Source of the DNA: a virus
DNA length: 38,144 bases
Direction: 5' to 3' (one strand)
Virus record (IMG/VR): IMGVR_UViG_3300049459_000076
Coordinates: 1-38,144 of that record
How positions within the stretch are numbered: the stretch's first letter is position 1; each line of letters opens with the position of its first letter. A program made the position numbers and the translations under genes. The notes beneath the pieces are model-generated. The model was not told where the DNA came from. It ran no database searches and saw only the letters and a list, made by a program, of their open reading frames with translations. Shown here piece by piece: positions 13,412 through 22,136 of this stretch.

Positions 13412-13432
13412 GGACCTCATCCATAGAGGACC
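13412..13432 (+). other. Dyad in the pre-terminase gap, candidate cos/TerS region
   Basis: The gap 13342-13490 (149 nt) contains an imperfect inverted repeat: GGACCTC (13412-13418) and GAGGACC (13426-13432) with a seven-base ATCCATA centre and one A-A mismatch. It sits directly upstream of the small terminase gene, a place where cos or TerS-binding sites occur in HK97-type phages. The assignment to cos is inference. Confidence 0.35.
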
Positions 13433-13490
13433 GCCCGATGCCTCTTTACGCACACCCGCGAAATGAAACCTTTTTTCTGGAACTGAAATT

Positions 13491-13961
13491 ATGGCTGGAC
13501 GGCGCCCAAATCCGACGGCCTTGAAACTCGTCAAAGGGAATCCGGGCAAGCGCGCAATCAACAAAAAAGAGCCGAAGCCGAAGCGGGTTATTCCATCTTG
13601 CCCTGATCACTTGGGGCAGTCTGGCCAGGTTGCCTGGGGTCGGCTGACGGTTTTACTGGATCGCATGGGCGTTTTGACGGAGGCCGACAGTTTCGCGCTC
13701 GAGCGGCTTTGCGACTGCTACACCGACATTCTTGAATGCCGAATTCTGATCGAACGTGATGGGCGCACCTACACGACCGACTCGCAAGGCGGAACCCTGA
13801 TCAAGACGAACCCTGCGGTCAACCAGCTCCGTGCTGCTGACTCTCAATTTAAAAGCTACCTGGTCGAATTTGGCCTGACCCCTGCTGCGCGGTCGAAAGT
13901 GAATGCGGAACCGCCTGATGACGACGACAAAAAGGACCCGCTCGGCGAATTCTTCGGATGA
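13491..13961 (+). CDS. terS: Phage terminase small subunit (P27 family)
   Basis: A 156-residue protein with the features of the P27 TerS family: the basic GRRPNPTALKLVKGNPGKR at the N-terminus, then CPDHLGQSGQVAWGRLTVLL, FALERLCDCYTDI, and the C-terminal LVEFGLTPAARSKV, with an acidic tail. TerS recognises phage DNA and delivers it to TerL at the procapsid. The length is typical. No good Shine-Dalgarno is seen (GGAA 10 nt upstream). The large-subunit gene starts inside it, so the two are coupled. Confidence 0.9.
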   Translation: MAGRRPNPTALKLVKGNPGKRAINKKEPKPKRVIPSCPDHLGQSGQVAWGRLTVLLDRMGVLTEADSFALERLCDCYTDILECRILIERDGRTYTTDSQGGTLIKTNPAVNQLRAADSQFKSYLVEFGLTPAARSKVNAEPPDDDDKKDPLGEFFG

Positions 13962-15648
13962 CCCGGTAACGGAGTACGCGCAGTCAGTTGTCGACGGAAA
14001 ACGCATCGCAGGCCCGCACGTTCGAGCTCAATGCGCGCGACACTTGCTCGATCTGAGAGACGGGAAAAAGCGTGGTCTGACGTGGGATGTTGAGGAATCG
14101 AACAAGGCAATGCGGTTCTACAGCAACGTCTTGAAACTCAATGGCGGCGACTTCGAGGGTCGGCCATTTCAGTTGCTGCCCTGGCAGAAGTTCGTTGTTG
14201 GCAGCATCTTTGGATGGAAGGGTGTCGACGGTTACCGCAGGTTTCGTGTTGTGTACGTCGAAACGGCCAAGGGAAGCGGCAAATCGCCGCTGGCGGCCGG
14301 CGTAGGCATGAAGGGGCTGGTCGCTGATGGCGAATCCCGTGCAGAAATCTATGCCGCCGCGACGAAAAAAGACCAGGCGATGATCCTGTTTCGCGACGCA
14401 GTCGCGATGCACGACCAGTCACCCGAGCTTTCGAAGCGACTTACGAAGAGCGGAACTGGTGAGAAAGCCTGGAATCTGGCCTATCTACAGACCGGATCAT
14501 TCTTTCGGCCGATTAGTAGCGACGACGGACAGTCTGGACCGCGCCCACACATTGCACTAGTCGATGAATTCCACGAACACAAGACCGGCACAGTGCTGGA
14601 AATGATGCGAGCGGGTACGAAGAGCCGGCGCCAGGCGCTGATCTTCATCATCACCAATGCCGGCGCGGGTCGAAAGGGTCCGTGCTGGTCGTATCACGAA
14701 TACGGCGCGCGGGTTGCGGCCGGCGACCTGGTTGATGATGCTTTTTTCCCCTATATCTGCGCGCTCGATGAGGAGGACGATCCTTTCGAGAGTGAGGAAT
14801 GCTGGCCGAAGGCGAACCCCAGCCTTCAGGACGCGGATCTGCCTGGATACAAGTACATCCGGGAGCAGGTGACCGAGGCAAAGGGCATGCCGTCGAAGGA
14901 ATCTATCGTTCGGCGCCTGAATTTTTGCCAGTGGACAGACGCCGAGTCTCCGTGGATTTCGCATGAAGTATGGAAGGGCGCCGAACTGGCCTACGAGGTT
15001 GAATCGCTGCGTGGGCGCCGCGCTGTCGCTGCGCTCGATCTGTCCAGCACGACTGACTTGACCGGCATGGTGTTCCTTGTGGAGCCGATCGCCGATAACG
15101 AGCCATGGAAGCTTGTTCCATACGCGTATTTGCCCGACGTCGACCTGCAGCGCAAAGCTGACACTGACCACGTTCCCTATGTCGAGTGGAAGGCGCAAGG
15201 CCTGCTCGACACGACCCCGGGCAGGGCGATCAGTAAGCGGGTGATCCTGCAAAAACTGTCTGCAATGTGCGATTTCTTCGAGATCGTCGGCTGCGCATAC
15301 GACCGCTGGCGCATCGAGGACTTAATGCAGCTGGCGGCCGATGAAGGCATCAGCCTGCCAGTGATGACCGCGTTCGGACAGGGCTACAAAGACATGAGCC
15401 CGGCCATTGAGGCATTCGAAACGATGCTGCTGAATGGCGAAATTGCCCACAACGGGCACAAGATTTTAACGATGTGCGCTGGTAATGCGGTTACAGACCA
15501 AGACCAGGCTGGCAATCGGAAGCTGGACAAAGAGAAGGCAACCGGTCGCATCGACTTGATCGTCGCCGCGGTTATGGCTGCGGGCCTGATCAACGCCATT
15601 GCACCACCCCCAAATAACGACTGGATCGACGACATCATCGTCGGATAA
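13918..15648 (+). CDS. terL: Phage terminase large subunit (HK97-type)
   Basis: A 576-residue packaging ATPase-nuclease. The N-terminal ATPase has the Walker A-like AKGSGKS (residues 117-123) and the Walker B-like IALVDEFHEH. The C-terminal nuclease has acidic residues in AALDLSSTTDLTG, CAYDRWRIEDL, and RIDLIVAAVMAAG, which fit the RNase-H-like fold. Length and layout match the HK97-type family. I chose the ATG at 13918; an in-frame ATG at 13903 is also possible. It overlaps the small subunit gene by 44 nt, with the portal gene 9 nt downstream. It packages DNA into the prohead. Confidence 0.92.
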   Translation: MTTTKRTRSANSSDDPVTEYAQSVVDGKRIAGPHVRAQCARHLLDLRDGKKRGLTWDVEESNKAMRFYSNVLKLNGGDFEGRPFQLLPWQKFVVGSIFGWKGVDGYRRFRVVYVETAKGSGKSPLAAGVGMKGLVADGESRAEIYAAATKKDQAMILFRDAVAMHDQSPELSKRLTKSGTGEKAWNLAYLQTGSFFRPISSDDGQSGPRPHIALVDEFHEHKTGTVLEMMRAGTKSRRQALIFIITNAGAGRKGPCWSYHEYGARVAAGDLVDDAFFPYICALDEEDDPFESEECWPKANPSLQDADLPGYKYIREQVTEAKGMPSKESIVRRLNFCQWTDAESPWISHEVWKGAELAYEVESLRGRRAVAALDLSSTTDLTGMVFLVEPIADNEPWKLVPYAYLPDVDLQRKADTDHVPYVEWKAQGLLDTTPGRAISKRVILQKLSAMCDFFEIVGCAYDRWRIEDLMQLAADEGISLPVMTAFGQGYKDMSPAIEAFETMLLNGEIAHNGHKILTMCAGNAVTDQDQAGNRKLDKEKATGRIDLIVAAVMAAGLINAIAPPPNNDWIDDIIVG

Positions 15649-15657
15649 CAGGAATTC

Positions 15658-16965
15658 ATGAGCGAAACGAAAGATAAAGCGCCAGGCCGGATCAAATCCG
15701 CTGTCCTGAAGTGGCTTGGCGCGCCCATTTCGCTGACGGATGGCGATTTCTGGGCCGCTTGGGGTGGCGGCGGGAAGGCGCTGACCGTCGACGCCGCGCT
15801 CCAATTGTCGACTGTTTGGGCCTGCGTGCGCCTGATTTCCGAGACTATTTCTACGCTGCCGCTGGGTTTCTACGAAAAAATGCCGGACGGATCGCGCCGA
15901 TACGCCTCGGATTACGTCTATCACGGGCTGATTCACAGCCAGCCAAACGCGGACATGACCGCGACCCAGTTTTGGGAGGCTGTAATTGCCAGCATGCTCC
16001 TGTGGGGCAATGCGTACATTGAAAAGGCGAAGCTCGGCAAGAAGGTGGTCGCGCTGAATTTCCTCATGCCGCATCGAGTGACGAAAAAGCGGCTGTCAGA
16101 CGGGTCAATGGAATACAAGTACCGCGACCTGGACGGTCGTACTCGCCCGATCGCTGAGGCCGACCTCATCAACATCCCGGCATTCAGCCTGGACGGCGTG
16201 AACGGGCTGACGCCGATGTCGTATGGCGCCAAAGTCTTCACAGGCGCCGCTTCGACAGAGGAGGCCAGCGCGAAAGTATTCTCGACGGGCATGCGCGCCG
16301 CCGGATTCCTGAAGGTTAAAGCCACGCTCGACAAACCGCAGCGCGAGGCCTTGCGCGATCGTCTACGTGAGTTCTCCGCTGGCGGCCAAAACGCCGGGTC
16401 GTCAATGGTTCTGGAAAACGACACCGACTACCAGCAGCTGTCGATGAATCCGAACGATTCCGAGATGCTGGCGTCGCGCGAATTTAACGTCGCCGAACTT
16501 TGCCGCTGGTTCCGCGTGCCGCCATCGATGGTTGGCCACGGCGGCGCTGCGTCGAACTGGGGCACGGGCATCGAGCAGCAGTTGATCGGCTTCCTGACGT
16601 TCACGCTGCGGCCATGGTTGACACGTATCGAGCAGGCGCTCGACAAGTCGCTGCTGCCGGCCGGTGACCGCGCCCGCTTCTTTTCCAAGTTCTCCATCGA
16701 AGGCTTGCTGCGCTCTGACAGCGCGGCGCGCGCCGCGTTCTATTCGTCTGCCTCGCAAAACGGCTGGATGACTCGCAACGAAATCCGCGCGCTGGAGGAC
16801 TGGCCGCGCGTCGACGGCGGCGACGAACTGACCGCACAAACGAATTTGGCGCCGCTGCACATGCTCGGCGAGAAATCAGACGGCGCCGCAAAAGCGGCCG
16901 TTCGCGACTGGCTCGGGATTGTCGATCCGCACGAGGCCGAAACAAAAACCGCACCAAAGCCTTAA
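15658..16965 (+). CDS. Phage portal protein (HK97 family)
   Basis: A 435-residue portal, the dodecameric ring at the head vertex. Typical phrases: ALQLSTVWACVRLISETIST (the N-terminal wing), PLGFYEKMPDG, HGLIHSQPNADMTATQFWEA, LWGNAYIEKAK, ISIPAFSLDG-like 'LINIPAFSLDG' with the loop LTPMSYGAKV, and GAASNWGTGIEQQ near residue 300. The C-terminal part, LTAQTNLAPLHML, is also typical. It is the third gene of the packaging block (TerS, TerL, portal). The Shine-Dalgarno is weak (CAGGAATTC). Confidence 0.93.
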   Translation: MSETKDKAPGRIKSAVLKWLGAPISLTDGDFWAAWGGGGKALTVDAALQLSTVWACVRLISETISTLPLGFYEKMPDGSRRYASDYVYHGLIHSQPNADMTATQFWEAVIASMLLWGNAYIEKAKLGKKVVALNFLMPHRVTKKRLSDGSMEYKYRDLDGRTRPIAEADLINIPAFSLDGVNGLTPMSYGAKVFTGAASTEEASAKVFSTGMRAAGFLKVKATLDKPQREALRDRLREFSAGGQNAGSSMVLENDTDYQQLSMNPNDSEMLASREFNVAELCRWFRVPPSMVGHGGAASNWGTGIEQQLIGFLTFTLRPWLTRIEQALDKSLLPAGDRARFFSKFSIEGLLRSDSAARAAFYSSASQNGWMTRNEIRALEDWPRVDGGDELTAQTNLAPLHMLGEKSDGAAKAAVRDWLGIVDPHEAETKTAPKP

Positions 16966-16985
16966 CGCACACCAAGGAGTTTTAC

Positions 16986-17660
16986 ATGTCAGTTTTGACC
17001 AAATCGATCCCTCTCGAGCTGAAAAGCTTGTCGGACGAAGGCGGCTTCTCGGGTTACGGCTCTGTCTTCAACGTCGTAGACAAGGGTGGCGACATCGTAG
17101 CGCCCGGAGCCTTCTCCGAAAGCCTTGCAGCCTGGAAGAAGGCCGGGCGCACCGTCCCGGTCCTGTGGCAGCACCAGACCGACCAGCCAATCGGCGCATG
17201 GGGCGACCTGAAAGAGGACGAGCACGGCTTGCTGGGCGAGGCTTCCTTATGGCTTGCTGAAGCGCCGTACGCGCGCTTGGCCCACAAAGGCATGCAGACA
17301 AAGGCTATTACCGGCCTGTCCATCGGCTACCGCGTCAAGGATTACAGCGTCAACAAAGAAACCGGGGTCTACACGCTGATGAAACTCGACCTAGTCGAAA
17401 TCAGCGTCGTGACAAACCCGATGAACGATGACGCCCGCGTGGCTGATGTCAAGGCATTGATAGAAGCAGGGCGCCTGCCCTCGCTTTCCGAATTCGAAAA
17501 GTTCCTGTGCGAGGCAGCGGGCTTTTCAAAAACGCAGGCTAAAGCCATCGCCGGCCAAGGTCTGTCGAAATTGCTTGCTCGGCGCGAGGCCGAGGGCGAA
17601 ACCGGCGAAGACGAAACAAAGGCGCTCAGCTTGCTGGCCGCGTTCACCCTCACCCAATAA
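16986..17660 (+). CDS. Prohead maturation protease (HK97/S78 family)
   Basis: A 224-residue serine protease that cuts scaffold-like segments in the prohead. The fold's key parts are visible: FSGYGSVFNVVDKGGDIVAPGAF, then WQHQTDQPIG with the catalytic His63, then TGLSIGYRV with the catalytic Ser112, and VEISVVTNPMN. These are the hallmark residues of the S78 family. CCAAGGAG gives a strong Shine-Dalgarno. Position between portal and capsid genes is canonical. It probably cleaves the N-terminal delta domain of the capsid protein encoded next. Confidence 0.93.
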   Translation: MSVLTKSIPLELKSLSDEGGFSGYGSVFNVVDKGGDIVAPGAFSESLAAWKKAGRTVPVLWQHQTDQPIGAWGDLKEDEHGLLGEASLWLAEAPYARLAHKGMQTKAITGLSIGYRVKDYSVNKETGVYTLMKLDLVEISVVTNPMNDDARVADVKALIEAGRLPSLSEFEKFLCEAAGFSKTQAKAIAGQGLSKLLARREAEGETGEDETKALSLLAAFTLTQ

Positions 17661-17669
17661 GGAAACACA

Positions 17670-19046
17670 ATGAACAAACGCAATCTCATCCGCGGCATTT
17701 TCCTCGCCGCCAGCGCCCTCGGTGCCGGCATTGCGCAGGCAGCGGGCGTCGACGTCGTCGGCTTCGTGCATTCGCGGCCGGATCTGGCTGCTGGCCTGCT
17801 CATGGCCAGCATGGCGGGCGAAATGGATATGAAAGGACTGGAAGTCGCCCTCGGCAATATCAAAGGCCAAGTTCAGGAGGCCGCTGAAAAGACCCTTGCT
17901 GAAGCAAAAAAAGGCGTCCTGATGTCGCAGGAGCAAAAGGACCGCCTGGACAATCTGCTGACCGAATTTAACGGCGCCAAAGCAAATCTGGCGGAGATCG
18001 CCGGTCTGAAGGCGCAGGTCACCGAGCTCGAGCAGAAAGCTGTTCGCCGCCCGGGCGATGGTGAAGGCGAGTTCAAGACCGCCGGCCAGCGCGTGGTGGA
18101 AAGCGAGGCCTTCAAGGGCATGGATAGCTCGTCCCGCGGCAAGTCGATGCGCGTGTCAATGGAACGCAAGGATCTGATGAACGTGACCGCGACCGTCGGC
18201 ACCGGCGTCAGCCCTGGCAACTCGCTGGTGGGCGGCGACCGTCAAGTGGGCATCATCGCGCGCCCGAATCGTAAGATGACCATCCGTGACCTGCTGATGC
18301 CTGGCCAAACCGACGGCTCGTCCATCGAATACGTTGTCGAGACCGGCTTCACCAACAACGCCGGCATGCAGGTCGAAGGTGCTGCGAAGGGCAAGTCGAA
18401 TATTACGTTCGACTTGAAAAGCGCGCAGGTCCGCACGATCGCCCACTACTTCAAGGCATCGCGCCAGCTGCTGGACGACGCCAAAGGCCTGGCCAGTTAC
18501 ATCGACGGCCGCGCCGAATACGGCCTGCGCTACAAAGAAGAGCAGCAGTTCCTGTCCGGCGACGGTTCCGGCGCCAACATCCTGGGCTTGATGCCACAAG
18601 CGTCGGCATTCGTTGCCAATACCAACGTCACCGTGACCAATGGCACCGCGCTGGACCGCATGCGTTTGGCGTTGCTGCAGGTCGTTCTGGCCGAATACCC
18701 ATCGTCGGCGTTCATCCTGAACCCGATCGACTGGACGCAGATCGAATTGACCAAGGATCTGGACGGCCGCTACATCATCGCGTCGGCCGTCAACGGCACT
18801 GACCCGCGTATGTGGGGCCTGCCGGTGGTGGAAACCCAGGCGATGGCGCAAAACAACTTCCTGACCGGCGCGTTCAATCTGGCGGCCCAGATTTTCGACC
18901 GTATGGACGTTGAAGTGCTGCTGTCGACAGAAAACGAGGATGATTTCATCAAAAACATGTGCACAATTCGTGCCGAAGAGCGGACCTTGCTGGCCGTTTA
19001 TCGCCCTGAAGCGTTCGTCACCGGCCTGGTCAAACCTGCCGCTTAA
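17670..19046 (+). CDS. Major capsid protein (HK97 fold) with signal-peptide-like N-terminus
   Basis: A 458-residue protein. Residues about 45-125 are a coiled-coil delta-like region (KGLEVALGNIKGQVQEAAEK, LDNLLTEFNGAKANLAEI), and the rest shows the HK97 fold with phrases such as GDRQVGIIARPNRKMTIRDL, then EGAAKGKSNITFDLKSA, ASRQLLDDAKGLASYIDG and the C-terminal EDDFIKNMCTIRAEERTLL. The first 30 residues look like a Sec signal: basic KRNLIR, a hydrophobic FLAASALGAG, and an AQA end. The ATG at 17670 is supported by AAGGAA six bases before it; a later ATG at 17823 (MDMKGLEV) has a poor site. It forms the shell after cleavage by the protease. A terminator follows. Confidence 0.92.
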   Translation: MNKRNLIRGIFLAASALGAGIAQAAGVDVVGFVHSRPDLAAGLLMASMAGEMDMKGLEVALGNIKGQVQEAAEKTLAEAKKGVLMSQEQKDRLDNLLTEFNGAKANLAEIAGLKAQVTELEQKAVRRPGDGEGEFKTAGQRVVESEAFKGMDSSSRGKSMRVSMERKDLMNVTATVGTGVSPGNSLVGGDRQVGIIARPNRKMTIRDLLMPGQTDGSSIEYVVETGFTNNAGMQVEGAAKGKSNITFDLKSAQVRTIAHYFKASRQLLDDAKGLASYIDGRAEYGLRYKEEQQFLSGDGSGANILGLMPQASAFVANTNVTVTNGTALDRMRLALLQVVLAEYPSSAFILNPIDWTQIELTKDLDGRYIIASAVNGTDPRMWGLPVVETQAMAQNNFLTGAFNLAAQIFDRMDVEVLLSTENEDDFIKNMCTIRAEERTLLAVYRPEAFVTGLVKPAA

Positions 19047-19061
19047 TCGTCAAAACCCATG

Positions 19062-19085
19062 AAAAGCCGCCTAAGAACGGCTTTT
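19062..19085 (+). terminator. Hairpin terminator after the capsid gene
   Basis: AAAAGCCG (19062-19069) pairs perfectly with CGGCTTTT (19078-19085) around an 8-nt loop, so the T's of the tract are part of the stem. It lies 16 nt after the capsid stop codon and may act as a partial terminator that keeps capsid output high. Confidence 0.65.
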
Positions 19086-19101
19086 CTCACCGGAGAAGAG
19101 C

Positions 19102-19317
19102 ATGAGCGAAGTAACCGTCAAAGCAATCCGCCCATTCGAGGGCGACGAGGGGTTCAAAAACTCCGAAAGCGAACCATTTACCGTGTCGCGCCAACGATTC
19201 GCCGACCTGAAAGCCAATGGCCTGGTCGAGGAAGTCAGCGCCAAGGCCGCCCCTGAGCCAGAAAACAAGATGCAGCCGGCCGCCGCAAACAAAGCCGCCG
19301 CACCGAAAACCAAATAA
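19102..19317 (+). CDS. Small hypothetical protein after the capsid gene (71 aa)
   Basis: A 71-residue protein with GGAGAAG before the ATG. The first 45 residues are ordered: EVTVKAIRPFEGDEGFKNSE, then FTVSRQRFADLKANGLVEEV, as in small head-associated phage proteins that end a strand-helix unit in 'ANGLVE'. The last 25 residues are Ala/Lys/Pro-rich. It follows the terminator at 19062. Its position suggests a head protein of unknown role. A similar composition is seen in the gene at 26847. Confidence 0.6.
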   Translation: MSEVTVKAIRPFEGDEGFKNSESEPFTVSRQRFADLKANGLVEEVSAKAAPEPENKMQPAAANKAAAPKTK

Positions 19318-19332
19318 GCCTGGGCGCACACG

Positions 19333-21918
19333 ATGACCACCCGATCCCGCATCACACTGTTCCTGGTCGCCGCCCTGATGGCCGCCAGCGCAGCCGCCGC
19401 CGGCGCAATCACCGATGTGCGCTTCCAGAATACCGGCGCCGCCCAGTCCAACGTGCCTGTCACCTTCGGCCAGGTGTTCGCCGTCGGCGATGTCAAGAAG
19501 ACCGACGTCCTGGTCGGCACGCTCGACGGCGCCAAGCTTCAGCTGCAGACTGACGTCAAGGCGACCTATGCTGACGGCAGCGTGCGCCACGCGATCATCT
19601 CGGCCATCGTGCCGTCTCTGAAGGCTGGCGCCACCGGCACGATGCTGCTCAACACTGGCGGTACCGCGACGCCCGGCGCCGTCACCACGGTCAACCTACT
19701 GGCCGACGGTTTCACCGCATCGGCCGCCGCCACCATCGCCGGCGTCAAGTACTCGGCATCCGCTGACCAGCTGCTGAAGGTCGGTGCCAAAGCCACATGG
19801 ATGGCCGGAGCCGTTGCGAACGAATGGCAGGTGTCGGCGCCGTTGACGACGGTCGCCGGCGTGGCACACCCGCACCTGCAGGCGCGTTTCGCCATCCGCT
19901 ATTACAGCGCGGTGAAGAAAGCGCGCGTCGACGTCACGATCGAGAATGCCTGGGCGTACGAGCAGGGCCCAGCGAACTTCACCTACGACGCCGAAATCAT
20001 CGTCGGCGGCAAATCCGTCTACAGCAAGGCGGGCCTGACGCACCTGCACCACGCGCGCTGGCGCAAACTGTTCTGGTGGGGCGGCGATGCACCCGCTGTC
20101 AACGTGCAATCGAACGTGCCATACCTGATTTCCAGCCGTGCTGTACCGAATTACGACCAATCGGTGCTGCCGTCGACCGCCGTGCTGACCGGTTACGGTA
20201 ACGTGGCTGTAGAGCCGATGGGCATGGGCCTGTCGAATGGGTACATGCCTATGACGGGCGGTAACGATGGCATTGGCATCCTGCCGGCCTGGGCCGCAGC
20301 CTTCGTGGTGACGATGGACGCCCGTGCGCGCAGTGCCACCTTGGCCACCGCCGACGCCGCCGGCAGCTACTCGATGCACTACCGCGACCGCGCCACGGAC
20401 CGCCCGGTCAGCCTGGTCAACCATCCATACATGACCGTCGATGGCCAGTACGGCGATACGTGGAATCCGAACACGAACCTCATGGAAGCGTTCCCTGGCT
20501 GCCCTGCTGGTTGTCAGTCGCCGTACACGCACGACATTTCGCACCAGCCGAGCCTCGCGTACCTGCCGTACCTGATCACCGGCGATTATTTCTACCTGGA
20601 AGAAATGCAGTTCTGGGCGATGTACGACACGTTCGCGTCGAACCCGAACTACCGCGAGAAGGCCAAAGGGCTGCTGACGCCCGAGCAGTTGCGCGGCCAG
20701 GCATGGGGCCTTCGCACGCTGGCGCAAGCCGCTGCCCTGACGCCCGACGCTGATCCACTCAAGAGCGACCTGGTCGGCTTCATGACCAACAATCTGGATT
20801 GGTACAACGCGAACTATTCGAACAACGCCAGCGCAAACAAGCTGGGCATCCTGTTGAATGGCTACGCCGTGGCCTACAACAACGGCACAGCGCTGGCGCC
20901 CTGGATGGACGACTTCTTTACCTCGGCAATCGGGCACGCCGTCGACTTGGGATTTGACAACGCCAAACCGCTGCTCGCATGGAAGGCAAAATTCCCGGTC
21001 GGCCGCATGACGGCGCCGGGCGTGTGCTGGACTCAGGGAGCGCCGTATGCGCTGACGATCCGCACCACGCCGGACACGCCCGTATTCGACACTCTGCTGC
21101 AGGGCTACACCTACGATGCCGGCACGAACCCTTACCTGAGCCTCGGCTGCAACAGCGTCGCCATGATGACCGCGCTCGGCCGCAAACTGGGCGACATGGG
21201 CGGCGTTTCGGACGGATACCTGGGCTACCCGTCGAACATGCAGCCTGCGCTGGCCTATGCGGTAGATGCCGGCGTGGCAAATGCGCAAAAGGCCTGGGAT
21301 CTGTTCATGAGCCGGACGATCAAGCCAAACTACAGCCTGGGTGTGCAGTTCAACATCGTGCCGCGCAACTACACCGCGGCAGTGGTCACGCAGCCTATCG
21401 ACACCGCGCCGCCCGTGGTGATCGCCCCTGTTGCCCCCGCGGCCCCGTCTGCACCTGTCAATGTGCAGCCGACCGTGCCAGGCACATGGGCGAAGATCGG
21501 TGTCGAAAACGCGGTCGTTACCGTCCCCGCCGACACTTTCGTGCGGTACGGCGCACCCGGTGCGTACGTCTACGCCAAGGTCAGTGGGACGTTCACAGCA
21601 TCGAATGAATTCTTCGGCCGCGATCCCGCTGTGACGGTCATCAAAACAGTGGAGGCATTCACGCCCGCTGCGGCCAAGCCAGGCAAGGTCACGACGCCGC
21701 AAAACATCAAGCTGCAAAAGCTGACGGGCCTGACAGTCACGCTTGTCGATCCGGTCACGCTCGATGAAGCCAAGGAATTTACTGGTGTCACTGCCACGTC
21801 GAAAGGCGTTCTCACGTTCAGCGATGCATCCCTGACGCCCGGTACCGTCTACATCGTGCGTGTCGCCGATGGCGGCGGCAAGGTGTTGGACGTGATGTAC
21901 CCGATTACTTCGAACTGA
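19333..21918 (+). CDS. Secreted rhamnogalacturonan-lyase-like (PcRGLX/YetA-like) protein
   Basis: An 861-residue protein with a signal peptide: TTRSR, then hydrophobic ITLFLVAALMAAS, and an AAAAGA cleavage zone. The N-terminal 250 residues form a beta-sandwich with VPVTFGQVFAVGDVK, then ATYADGSVRHAIIS, and FAIRYYSAVKKARVDVTIEN, as in exported lyases of the PcRGLX/YetA kind. Residues about 350-660 (SYSMHYRDRATDRPVSLVNH, DISHQPSLAYLPYLITGDYF, AWGLRTLAQAAAL) look like an alpha/alpha toroid. The C-terminus has a small tail-type domain (TWAKIGVENAVVTVP). It may degrade host polysaccharide. The family call is tentative. The 15-nt gap upstream gives no good Shine-Dalgarno. It lies between capsid and connector genes, an unusual place. 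Confidence 0.6.
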   Translation: MTTRSRITLFLVAALMAASAAAAGAITDVRFQNTGAAQSNVPVTFGQVFAVGDVKKTDVLVGTLDGAKLQLQTDVKATYADGSVRHAIISAIVPSLKAGATGTMLLNTGGTATPGAVTTVNLLADGFTASAAATIAGVKYSASADQLLKVGAKATWMAGAVANEWQVSAPLTTVAGVAHPHLQARFAIRYYSAVKKARVDVTIENAWAYEQGPANFTYDAEIIVGGKSVYSKAGLTHLHHARWRKLFWWGGDAPAVNVQSNVPYLISSRAVPNYDQSVLPSTAVLTGYGNVAVEPMGMGLSNGYMPMTGGNDGIGILPAWAAAFVVTMDARARSATLATADAAGSYSMHYRDRATDRPVSLVNHPYMTVDGQYGDTWNPNTNLMEAFPGCPAGCQSPYTHDISHQPSLAYLPYLITGDYFYLEEMQFWAMYDTFASNPNYREKAKGLLTPEQLRGQAWGLRTLAQAAALTPDADPLKSDLVGFMTNNLDWYNANYSNNASANKLGILLNGYAVAYNNGTALAPWMDDFFTSAIGHAVDLGFDNAKPLLAWKAKFPVGRMTAPGVCWTQGAPYALTIRTTPDTPVFDTLLQGYTYDAGTNPYLSLGCNSVAMMTALGRKLGDMGGVSDGYLGYPSNMQPALAYAVDAGVANAQKAWDLFMSRTIKPNYSLGVQFNIVPRNYTAAVVTQPIDTAPPVVIAPVAPAAPSAPVNVQPTVPGTWAKIGVENAVVTVPADTFVRYGAPGAYVYAKVSGTFTASNEFFGRDPAVTVIKTVEAFTPAAAKPGKVTTPQNIKLQKLTGLTVTLVDPVTLDEAKEFTGVTATSKGVLTFSDASLTPGTVYIVRVADGGGKVLDVMYPITSN

Positions 21919-21924
21919 ATGTAG

Positions 21925-22116
21925 TTATTTCGTTTGAACAAATGCGCGCTCTGATCCGGCTTGCCAGTCTCTCGCTTCCACAGTCCCCGGCTCAAAGGGG
22001 CATGGGGTCGGGTTGATTGGATCATCGAGATAAGAAGCGAACCCCATGTCAAATGCCGGTGTTTCTGGCTGTGGCTGGAAGAACGAAGCGAGTTTTTGTA
22101 GGGCGGTGCGAACCAT
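21925..22116 (-). CDS. RMF-like small protein, reverse strand (63 aa)
   Basis: A 63-residue protein encoded on the minus strand between two long + strand genes, with AGGAGG six bases before its ATG. The C-terminal part fits the ribosome-modulation-factor pattern: FDMGFASYL, then a Cys-Pro-aromatic (PCPF), then EARDWQAGSERAF, that is G-aromatic, CP-aromatic, R-x-W-x2-G-x3-A. In RMF these residues belong to the ribosome-binding fold. The N-terminus is a basic helix (VRTALQKLASFF). A minus-strand promoter lies just upstream. It ends 6 nt from the stop of the converging gene. It may act on the host when the late operon is silent. The call is by motif only. Confidence 0.6.
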   Translation of the reverse strand: MVRTALQKLASFFQPQPETPAFDMGFASYLDDPINPTPCPFEPGTVEARDWQAGSERAFVQTK

Positions 22117-22136
22117 TAGTTGCCTCCTGAATTTGG

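Noticed and set aside
19696-21717. A 673-codon open frame on the minus strand
   Set aside because: It is antisense to the 861-aa gene, has no ribosome site or family resemblance, and Arg/His/Gly-rich composition typical of GC-rich shadow frames.
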